Assembly: GCA_021029095.1 (NCBI GenBank)
Contig: JAJOHG010000027.1
Coordinates: forward strand, 248,001-312,000
Direction of reading: 5' to 3'
Length of the DNA stretch: 64,000 nt
Origin: Phellopilus nigrolimitatus
Taxonomy: Eukaryota; Basidiomycota; Agaricomycetes; Hymenochaetales; Hymenochaetaceae
The translations under genes and the position numbers were made by a program. The stretch's first letter is position 1. Each line of letters opens with the position of its first letter. Under the pieces are notes generated by a model that did not search any database, had not been told where the DNA came from, and saw only the letters and a list, made by a program, of their open reading frames with translations. Shown here one piece after another: positions 51,973 through 61,581 of this stretch.

Positions 51973-53218
51973 TCAGGCAAGCATCAGCGGGGCAAGTCTG
52001 TGATATTGTTCTCTGAAGATGTGTGGAAAAGACTCACAGTCGTCAACGTCAAACAATTCTGGAAGTCTTGTCCAAATATCCTCCCTCAAGTCTTTCACAC
52101 GTTTCTCGATGATCTGTGCACATTTCGCGCATACACGAGGTGCGTCGACACAGACGCGGAGCTCGTCAAGGGGGTCGAGTGCACGGCTTGTCGCACATAC
52201 CGACTTGATCGCGACCTCCTGGCCTTGCTTGCACTCCCATTCGTTGCAGAACTTCTCCGCAATGTCTCTAACAAACACGACTCTTCTTTAATGAAGCATT
52301 CGAGGCGGTCGCGACCGCGCAGCATGATGAGGAGGTATTCCGCGCTCAGAAGGCGCCACCGCGCCAGGCGCGTGCTGGGCAGCGGCGTGCACTCGGGCCC
52401 TGAGCTCGCGCAGGTGCCGCTGGACAGGCGCATCCGTCTGCGCTTGGCATTTCTATCGGGGCTCTCCGCGTCCGCGCGGGCACACTCGTCGTCCCAGTCG
52501 CCGCTCGGGCGCGTCCGGGAGAGGTCGTAGAGCGCGACAGGGAGGACGCGCGCGATCGCGAAGCGCCGCGCGAGCACGAGCGCGGACGCGGGTTCCGGCT
52601 GGCTACCCATGGACGACGCGCCCTCTGAGCCTCGCGGCGCGCGCTTCACGTAGGCGTTGAAGCGGTCCCAGTCCTCGAGCGTGCTGGGCCAGTCGGCCTC
52701 GATGTGCGCCACGATGTGCTTCCGGATGTCAGAGAACTCGTATTTCGTCGACATTGCCAGCACGTTCCTGAGCTGGACGCATGTGTCGGGGTGGTGCTTT
52801 TGAAACGGAAGTTCCCTTCCGTTGGAGATTAAGTTGTAGACAATTTGCCATATTTTTCCCCTTTAACGTACCAGGGCCTGTAGAAGATCTTAAGAAGGTC
52901 TTCCACCTCCTTAACTGAGTCTGGCATCCAGACCACGGGAAGCCCATCGTAAATCTGGTTCGCTCCTCGAGGGGATTCAGTCAGCTCCAGCATGTCGCGG
53001 AATACGGCGGAGTTCGCGGCGAGAACGGATTTGTGGATTCTGAACAGCATTACGGTATGTGCCTTCGATATTTCAAGGCTAGACGTGTGAGGAAAGCTGG
53101 ATCGAGCGTCTTGCTTTGGTGGAGCTGTCGCCACGGAGAGAACAATATTTCCGTCCACGAAGCAAAGTGTCGGATGGTGCACGACGTTTTGTGAGGTGTA
53201 GGCCTCTATCATGCTCAT
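51973..53218 (-). pseudogene. BTB/POZ protein gene with a frameshift
   Basis: Minus-strand gene: exon 1 53218-52868 and exon 2 from 52796 to 51973. Exon 1 has the BTB fold (FVDGNIVLSV, MLFRIHKSVLAANSAVFRDM, LPVVWMPDSVKEVEDLLKIF). Exon 2 continues LRNVLAMSTKYEF, HIEADWPSTLEDWDRFNAYV and ALVLARRFAIARVLP. At about 52272 the frame changes: after ECFIKEE the homologous continuation VFVRDIAEKFCNEW lies in another frame, with no usable intron between. The rest (CKQGQEVAIK, CAKCAQII, WTRLPELFDV) is intact in that frame and ends at 51973. It is either a young pseudogene or a sequence error. Fungal BTB proteins of this type often act as adaptors, but the role here is unknown. Confidence 0.7.
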
Positions 53219-53991
53219 GGTGGTCAAGCGGGGACTCTGGAGTCAGTAAAGATGATTTCAATTAGGTGTAGTCGAGTTATAAACGCATTCAGATCGCACG
53301 CGCTATGAAAGGCGCTTCAAGTCGATAATCAATCTAAGCACAGCATACCAGGACTTCTGTAGGCTTCTCCCAGTGTTTGCATAACGGAATTGAGTTACGA
53401 TAAGCAACGCTTGGAGCTTGAATCATAAGCAACAAGTTGCACCTATCAGCTTTTTCCTGGACGACAAGAACGAAAACAAACCCATAAAATTACTGTAAAG
53501 TCACTAACAATGACTTACATATGTCGGCCGGCTCGATTCTTTCCTCATCGGACATGATATCATCACTTGATCGTCGATCCTCAGGATCGGCAGGATGACG
53601 TCCAGATCGGCGGACGAACACCTCGTAACTTGTCATCTGCACGCTCATATGACACGGAGCGGCTTTTAGATATTTACCATCTGATATTATGTCAGTTGAC
53701 TCCAAAGTCCTCCATCAGCAAAACGTAAATTTACTTAAAATGTCTTATTTGACTTGCGCAAAGTCGGTTAAACCGCGTAAGTATGCAAGGAGCTAATGCA
53801 TGTCTCGTTTTATAAGTGCTTAACCTGCTTACCGCCGCTTAGCGCCCGTATTTCAAGTTCGTAAGACATAAATAAGGGTATGTAAGCACTCTAATGCATG
53901 TCAATTCGGCTAAGCTGAAAATAGTTTTGCTGATGATTCATGGTATTAAATGGCACGCAGAAAAGACAACCGACGAGTCTGAGTCGCCGCT
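53219..53991. other. Intergenic between BTB gene and alpha-galactosidase
   Basis: Divergent promoter region of about 770 bp. No gene recognised. Confidence 0.45.
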
Positions 53992-55671
53992 ATGTTTTCT
54001 TGGAAACTAATATCAAAGACTGCCGCCGTAGTTTTCTTTCTGTGCAACTTCGCAGATGCCATCGATAATGGGCTCGCCATCACACCGCAGATGGGTTGGG
54101 TGCGTTTCAGATACCAGCTTTTTCCCCGTGATTACTATCAATAACAAGGACCGAGATCACAGAACACCTGGAACTCATTCGGATGTGACTCTGACCAGGA
54201 TCTGCTCCTGAGCACCGCCCAGAAAATAGTCGATTTGGGTCTTAGAGACGTGGGGTACAACTATGTCTTGCAGGACGACTGCTGGTCTGCCGGACGCAAT
54301 TCTACCGGACATCTGCAGGCCGACACCACCAAGTTCCCAGATGGCATGGCCTCAATCGCCGATAAAATACACGACATGCAGCTGAAATTCGGTATTTATT
54401 CTGACGCGGGTTCGCTGACCTGTGGCCAATATATGGGCTCGCTCGGCAACGAGACCATCGACGCTCAGACATGGGCGAGCTGGGGAGTAAGCACGCCTTT
54501 ATCTTTCGGCTCCTCAGCGACAGCGCGACTCACCGCACAGCCAGGTCGACTACCTGAAATACGACAACTGTTACAACGAGGGCCAGTCGGGCACGCCACT
54601 CATCACGTCCGCTCGTTACCGGGCGATGGCGAGCGCGCTCAACGCGACCGGGCGGCACATTCTCTATTCGATGTGCAACTGGGGCGAGGACTTCCCGTGG
54701 AAGTGGGCGCAGACCGTCGCGAACTCCTGGCGCATGTCCGGTGACATCACCGACACCTTCGACCGGCCCGACTCGACGTGCCCGTGCACGGGCGACCAGG
54801 GCATCGACTGCGCGCTCCCCGGCTTCGCCTGCTCGACGATGAACATCTTGAACAAGGTTGCCAGCTTCCCAGACAAAGGCATCAACGGCGCGTGGAACGA
54901 CATGGATATGCTCGGTCAGTAGATTCAGCGCTTTACTGAATGCAGTTTGCGCAAACGATCTGACTTCGGTGTTTAGAGGTCGGGAACGGCGGAATGACCG
55001 ACGTCGAATACGTCACACACTTTTCCATGTGGGTCGCGCTCAAATCGCCGCTCATCATGGGCAACGACCTGCGCAACATAACGCCCGCGACGCTCTCCAT
55101 CCTCTCCAACCCGGCGGTGCTCGCCGTCTCGCAGGACCCCGACGTGCGCCCCGCCTTCCGCATCTGGCGCTACGCCGTCGGCGACACGGACGCGTTCGGG
55201 CAGGGCGAGATCCAGATGTGGAGCGCGTCCCTGTCCGGCGGGGACGCGCTTGTCGTGCTCCTCAACGCGGGCGCCGCGAAGCGCCAGATGAACGCGACGC
55301 TCGTGGACATATTCTGGCGGAGCGGGCCCGGCGGCCGCGCGACGCAGGTCGGGCAGGCGTGGGACGTGTACGACCTGTGGGCGAACCGGATGGACGACGC
55401 GACCGCGCAGCAGATCATCAACGCGGCGGCGAACCGGTCCGCTGCTGCCGACCCGAGCACCATCGGGACGCAGTTCAGGTACAACGCGACGGCGATGGGT
55501 GGGTACGCAGCGGGGCTTGCGCAGAACTCGAGTGTTCTACTGGGAAAGAAAATCGGTGTCGTGCAACCTCACGGAAGTCTGACCGCGACGGTGCCCGCAC
55601 ACGGCGTGGGGATGTTCCGGCTACGATTGCACTCTTCCGACGGGGACACGCCTTCGCATCGGGAACTATAA
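53992..55671 (+). CDS. Secreted alpha-galactosidase, GH27
   Basis: Four exons in phase: 53992-54099, 54163-54486, 54545-54914 and 54977-55671; about 498 residues. A signal peptide (MFSWKLISKTAAVVFFLCNF then ADA) leads into GLAITPQMGWNTWNSFGCD, the family start. The catalytic nucleophile is the Asp in VDYLKYDNCYNEG and the acid/base is the second Asp of WNDMDML. LQDDCW, FGIYSDAGSLTCG and NWGEDFPWKW complete the active site. The C-terminal part (GVVQPHGSLTATVPAHGVGM) is the beta domain. Several N-x-S/T sites suggest glycosylation. It removes terminal alpha-galactose from oligosaccharides and galactomannan outside the cell. Confidence 0.94.
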
Positions 55672-55951
55672 ATAATTGCTGTTTTAACGAGTCTGTGAGG
55701 TATTGCATGTGTGGATTAGGAGATTGTAAATGAGCGTCGTGGGGTTTCAAGCGAGACGCGTCAACACGCATCAACAACGCGTCCCTCGGCTTTCCGAAGT
55801 ACTTCACTAAAAGATGACCGCGACTTGTATATTACACTCTTAACAATAAATTCATGCGATGGTGTCTAGCTACCGAATACATGCAAGCTGCCGAAGAATA
55901 AATACAAGACTAAGGTCGATAAATATACATAGCTAATGAGAGTACCGAGGT

Positions 55952-58802
55952 CTACTCGGGCAACGGAACATTTCGGTCACCTCCGCACGCCGCCACCCAT
56001 AGCTCATTCAAAAGCTCGCCGACCGGCGGTGGTGCTTTAACCTGGACGTGCCTGCGCAACCGCTTGTTAGAAGACGCGTCGTCTTCAATTTCACTCTCTT
56101 TTGTGTCGTCTTCTGTCTGCGCGCCCTGCATTTCTCGCTTCCGCTTCATGGCGAGGAAGTGCAGGTAGTCGAGGCTGTAGCGTGGCGGCACCACTCGGGC
56201 AACGTCGTTCGGAGGGCCGGGAAACCAAAGCACCTCGTTCGTCTCGGGGTCGCGGTCGAAGTGACGGGCTGTACGTGAAACCCAATCAAACTAAATCACA
56301 GAAAACTTGAATATAGAAATAGACGCACCCGTCTCAGGTGGGAGCTTCTCCACGAATGCGTTCGCAAGCACGGACGCCCCGCCCGCAGCGGCAATCATGG
56401 TCCGATCCTCCGCGCGGCGCGGTGCAGGCGTAGCGGTGGGTGGAAGTGGCTGCGTACCATATGGAGGATACGAAGTCGGGTTCCCATAGCCTGGTTGAGT
56501 TTGAAGTGACACTCCGCCAGGACCCGGTAAGCGGACCGGTCCTGGTCCTGGTGCGCCTACCGTATTGGTCTTCCTGACCCGCTTCCGACCCGTACCCCCG
56601 CCCTCGATCTTTTCTCCATCCGCGCGCTCGACGGCATCGCCGATCCCACCGGGAAGACGCCCACCGCGACGACCCTTCACGTTCGAACCAGTTACGAACG
56701 GGCTCGGCACACGGCGCGGCACAACTGCTCGCTCGAACTCGTATATCCGCATCCACTCTGGTTTCTTGCGCACTTCCTCGGGCACGCACGACGCCCAGTT
56801 CTTTATGCGTACGAAGACACGCTCGCGGTCATTATATCGGCTGTCGCACACGTACAATGGCCACCCCGGATACCAAAAGGGCGCTCGCGGTCGCCCTCGC
56901 AGATGCCGCGCAGTGAATTGGCACGCAATCTTTTCTACGATGTCTTCCAGCGGGTGATCCGCAAAATGGCCTGCTCGAAAAGGTAAGACGAACCTGAAGT
57001 GGAGTAGAGTATCACTGACCTGTTTTGAAGACCTCGCCTTCCCAAAACTGGCGGTTTGCAGGATGGAACGTCTGTTCAGGCCGGTAATACCAGCAGGCCG
57101 TAACCCCCGGCCGTCCTTTCTTCGATGCTTCCTCGCTCACCCAACATTTGAACACTTGCGCAACAATTGGCCGACCAGGGTCGTCCGGGTTCGCAAGATG
57201 AAGCCAGTCCGCGAGGCGTATGGTCCAACCCTTATAGTACACCTCGTCGACGAAGCGACGATCTCTCGTCGAAATGCGAAAAGTTGTTACACCAGAAACG
57301 AGGTCAGCATCTGTGGCAGACGAGCCATGTACGGGACGAGCGGTGCCCGGACCTGCGCGGATCGAAGAGAAATATGTTTGGGAAGTGTACGGAGGACCAG
57401 ACAGTGGCGTGGGCGAGGTCAGAGCTTGGTAGAGACGCTGGCGGAAATTCAGCTGATGGTTATTTCAGATAAAGGAGTACCGTACTTGGAGGAGTATGAC
57501 ATCCCCGTATTGGTCACTACCGATGTCATACCACCGGCGACCCTTCTCGAAAAGCCGAATCATGTTGAGGTCAAACTCCTTCGATGACGTGTATTCCTTG
57601 GCGCGTACTTTGGCCTAGGTGCGGTCAGTAAATTGAACTAAACTGAGAATCAGCAAAAAGACGCACCTCTATGATCTTCAGAGACAGGGGATACTGCAAC
57701 GAAAACAGTCAGCGTAGTTTGGGCAGTGGTCATTAGACATACGTTGAAAGACAGCGTCTTTATAGGCGCATCTTCTGAGATTACGTCCAACACTGAAGCC
57801 ACGCGGTTGTTGCTTACAATGTCCTTATGGCTCTTGATTGAGTGCACAATGTCGGCGCACCGAGCCTATGCGTTTGTCAGAGTCGGTTAGTTCTCAGATG
57901 GCAAAGCAACGTACAAGGTCAGCGTTTTCCATCCATCCGAGCTCCCCATAGCCTTCCCAGCGCGGTAGCCCCCTTTCGAGTTGTCGTACAATGTCGTCGC
58001 TCTCTGCATCACGCGCCATATTTTCTGAAAGCGCCATCGGTTCACCGTAGCCGTCTCCTTCAGCCTCATTGTCAGACGGTCCTCCGCCAACGTCCACATC
58101 GACGTCCATATCCTGTGGCGCCGCAGGAGTATGAGCAGGAGTGAGAGTGGGCGTTGCTGCTGGTGCCGGAGCTGCGACTGACGCAGTAGTCGTCGATTTG
58201 GGCAATTTCATGGGCGCCGGCGGATTCGTCGTAACTATTTGCGGCTGAATTTTTGAAGAAGATGCAACCGGCTGCGCAGGCGTCCTTGGCGTTGGTTTTT
58301 GCAGAGACGCTGGCGGAGGTGTCGCACGTGGTGTTGGCAGCGTCGTGCGCTTCTTCCACTCTGTCTCTAATATGCCCTTTATTGAAAATGAGTACCACAG
58401 TATAAGCAATCATGGAAAAAACTTACCTTCAGAGTGTTCGCGTCCTTTGCAATCACGCTCCCGTCTTCGTTATAGTACAGTGCATTCATGAAAACAAGAC
58501 TCATGTCCGTATAGACGTCCAAAGCGTTGCTGTACCCATTCTTGTCACTCCTCTCCAGTTTGAATTTAATCCCATTCAAACAGCGAGGTTCAGGGATGAC
58601 CTAGAGCATTTGAGGTCCATCAGCCTCTTCAGCGGGAGTGCTGAAGTCGACGAACCTCGTAGTACTCTGACCAAGCGTCTCTGTCTGGCAGCTCGAGGAA
58701 CATGTCCGCGAGAAGGCGTTTGCCGCGGCCGCTCGCTGTTGCAGACGTCAGCACAGCAAGGACCTCTTCTGCAGCTTTCTTTTGCACATCATTGATTGTC
58801 AT
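55952..58802 (-). CDS. RSC1/RSC2-type bromodomain-BAH protein
   Basis: Nine exons on the minus strand: 58802-58656, 58600-58427, 58376-57915, 57865-57743, 57693-57667 (27 nt), 57614-57486, 57437-57020, 56970-56329, 56268-55952; about 812 residues. Residues 1-110 form a first bromodomain (MFLELPDRDAWSEYYEVIPE, SLVFMNALYYNEDGSV). A Pro/Thr-rich linker follows. A second bromodomain runs from about 265 to 355 (FNYPLSLKIIEAKVRAKEY, DLNMIRLFEKGRRWY). The BAH domain covers about 385-540 (VYYKGWTIRLADWLHLANP, FKCWVSEEASKKGRPGVTA, FWEGEVFKTGHFADHPLEDI). The tail is basic and Pro-rich. Rsc1 and Rsc2 belong to the SWI/SNF-like RSC chromatin remodeller, and this domain order matches. Introns are 43-74 nt. 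Confidence 0.9.
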
Positions 58803-58972
58803 ACTCTTTAGAAAAGAAAAATGAAGAGCGTAGAACGACGTTCAACAGTTGAAAATTAACCAATAGTTCGACTGCCGTGACACAGATAACGTAAGTCGTG
58901 ACATATTGTGACAAGTTTGTGACGGGATGTGATCTCGACGCGTCAAAATTTGGGCGTTGATTCTTATCCATT

Positions 58973-60085
58973 ATGGACACCGAGAGACCACAGAACTCAC
59001 GTATGCTCGTGGAGCACGAATCGCTTTACTTTCCCGATGGAAGTCTCATACTCTCTGCATCAGTGACAAAATTGAAGGCTCAGACTGAAAGGGCATCTTC
59101 CGCCGACTCAGAGCAGTCTGAAGCTCCAAGACCGCATGCTCTTCAGAATTCATAAATCCGTCCTTGCAGCGAACTCAGTTGTATTTCGAGATATGTTTGA
59201 CCTTCCTGACTAACCCGCTGGAGTGAACGAGGTGTATGATGGTTTACCAGTCGTTGGAATGCCCGATTCTGCAGAAGAATTGGAGGATCTGCTCAAAATG
59301 TTCTATCAACCCTGGTACGTATACTATTGTATAGTTCTTCTGCTCCTGTCTGAAGCGGTCTTGTAAGGGATTTGCCATTTCGCAGGTATCATCCTGACAC
59401 TTATAATGATCTGAAGAATGTACTAGCCATGGCGACGAAGTACGTCTCTCATATTGAGCAAGACTGGCCCTCAACGCTGAAGGAATGGGACCGCTTCAAT
59501 GACCATGTCAACCGCAGACTTTTTTCGGAGCATTACTACCTAGCCGGCGAGGAACTCCTCGAGCCGGCGTCTGCGCTCGTGCTCGCGAAGCGTTTTGGTA
59601 TTAGAAAAATCCTGCCGGCTGTGTATTATGACCTTTCTCGACTCAGGCCGCTCGACGACTGGGATGATCTGCGTTCTTCGGAGGGACTTCACCCGTCGAT
59701 TAAGAGCACTTATGAAATTCGAACAGCCCTCTGGCGTCTTCTCAGTTCCGATGATTTTTTGCATCTGCAGCGTGGGAAGAACATTATAGAGGAAGACTTT
59801 ACCGGCGTGAATTATCCTGTACAAATGAGGGGGAACTTTTGCAACACGGGCGATTGTTCGGAATCCCGGGGAATCATCCTAGGAGATATCGTCAAGGCTT
59901 GCTCGCGGAAGGACTTGGATGTCTTGCAAAGCTTGCAAACATTCGCAGAGCGGACCAGAGAGCGCGGCTCCACGAAGTACTATCAACTTTGTTTCGAGTG
60001 CTCCTATCGGATAACAAAATTCCTGGAGATATTGAGGCAAGATACTTGGAATAAACTTCCAAAAATCTTCGGCTTCAATAATTAA
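58973..60085 (+). pseudogene. BTB/POZ protein gene with frameshift and stop
   Basis: Plus-strand relative of the gene at 52-53 kb. Exon 1 (58973-59314) starts MDTERPQNSRMLVEHESLYF and PDGSLILS. Near 59100-59135 the frame shifts, then MLFRIHKSVLAANSVVFRDM continues and an in-frame TAA follows at about 59210, before EVYDGLPVVGMPDS. After a 71-nt intron (59315-59385) exon 2 (59386-60085) is open: NDLKNVLAMATKYVSHI, DWPSTLKEWDRFNDHVN, ALVLAKRFGIRKILP, RLRPLDDWDDLR and a C-terminal DTWNKLPKIFGFNN. The intron position corresponds to the other BTB gene. Two lesions make a full protein unlikely. Confidence 0.72.
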
Positions 60086-61022
60086 GGTGAATAAATTGAT
60101 TCTCCAGGTTTGAAAGTTATCCGTCTCTGATTTAGATGAATTAGACATAGAGTGTGTTTCCACGCTATCATATCATACGCAGACCTTGATTCTCATTTCC
60201 TCAAATGATATTCTCAACGAACTCTCGTTCTTTGCCCAGTAAATTGACTCGGCAGAATGAAATCATCATCTTTTTTGCCTGGCATCAACCTACCCAGATA
60301 TACACTCAAATGGCTGGCGCTGTTATTACCATGTTACAGAGAATGTGCGGCGTCAATAAGTGTGATAACAATGCTTAACTCCGCGAGCACATGCATACGA
60401 CATTATACGGCGCTAGTCCTGCTTGAGAAATGCATAAGCATGAGCTTGAGCTCGCCATCCCGAGCCCTGTGCAGCTTTGAGACGGTCGTGATTCTAAAGA
60501 TTATTGAGTACCGACAAAGTTCCAGGCGTGAAAGAAGTAACGGGCGTCATACATGAGAAGACATCAGGAGCGTAAAGGGTCGAATCGCTCAAGGAGAGTT
60601 TTTTCTTGATAAAAGAAAGAGAACTTAGATGGGGAGCGTGCCGATGAGTGCACCAAATATGCCGACGCCCATGGACGCGACGTGCGCGCCTGCGGCAGAG
60701 GAAGAGGTCGAGGTTGAGGTGGAGGATAAGCCCGAGCCCGAGCCAGACGCGAAGGTCGGAGGCCTTGGAAGAGGAGGCATTTCCCGACGAGGAAGTGAGA
60801 GAGATCGAAGCACGCAAGAGTAAAGCCAGGAAAGCCTAGATTGGGTTTTTTCTGTATTATCTGTTGTTTATATAGGTTACATGATTGAGAATGAAGTCAG
60901 AATATGGGATCGAGGAAGTGAGGAACAGTGAGACGTAAGGGTTTCGAGAGTCAAGGATAAGTCATGGCAATGAGAAACAGACACATAACAAAAGTAAGAC
61001 AGTGCCAAACGATGGCCTTGCG
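60086..61022. other. Intergenic, possible gene-tail remnant
   Basis: No clear gene. At about 60625-60840 there is Glu/Pro-rich DNA with two protein-like frames, one with EEEVEVEVEDKPEPEPDAK and one ending EEVREIEARKSKARKA. It could be the last exon of a lost gene. Confidence 0.35.
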
Positions 61023-61520
61023 TGTTGGGAACCGTGAGAACGATGGCTTGTTGTCCGCCGTCGTTCCCACGCCTGCTGCTGGACTGCAAGTCGGCGGAGC
61101 CCCGCCCCGCTCGCGCACTGGTTGCGTGCTCGGACAAGCTCCACTCCCGATCACTGTCCGAGCCCCCTCGTTTCGTGTTGACCAATAGAACTGCTTATTT
61201 ACTTATCATTTATCTTTCCTTATCGTTTCCCCTTTCTTTCGTAGAGTAAACGGCTTTTCCGAGAGCCCGCAAACCCGTAGTATAAAAAGATCCTTTATTC
61301 TTTTGCCCACCTCAGACGTTCGCACCGCCGCGCGATCGACTGAGGTGAGCTTTCGCCATTATACATTTCTATTATACTTTTACTCATTAGACTATTAAAC
61401 TAGCTTACTTTGTATTAGGTTAGTTTACAATGATTAGACGTTCGCACCGCCGCGCGATCGACTGAGCTTACTTTGTATTAGGTTACGTCTCTCGCGCGGA
61501 CCCGGTCTCACCCTGCAACA
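61023..61520 (+). repeat. 5' LTR of Ty1/copia element
   Basis: Starts TGTTGGGAACCG and ends CCCTGCAACA, directly before the primer-binding site, about 498 bp. It has a TATAAAAAG at about 61280. Inside are two copies of AGACGTTCGCACCGCCGCGC followed by GATCGACTGA (61314-61343 and 61436-61464), and GCTTACTTTGTATTAGGTTA occurs twice. Start and end were set by TG...CA and the PBS; the 3' LTR is outside the window, so the limits are inferred. The flanking five bases are TTGCG. Confidence 0.7.
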
Positions 61521-61545
61521 GGTTATGAGCCTTGCTGACCACTGA
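61521..61545 (+). promoter_or_regulatory. Primer-binding site of copia element
   Basis: GGTTATGAGCCTTGCTGACC directly follows the LTR. It resembles the internal initiator-Met tRNA type primer site of copia-group elements, which begins GGTTATGGGCC in Drosophila copia. Confidence 0.55.
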
Positions 61546-61581
61546 GCAAGCCGAAGTTGTTTAACGTACCGAATCTCCATA

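Noticed and set aside
52255..52300. A short intron to repair the BTB gene frame
   Set aside because: The only GT-AG pairs give 16 nt (too short) or 48 nt with the wrong phase, so a frameshift is the simpler reading.
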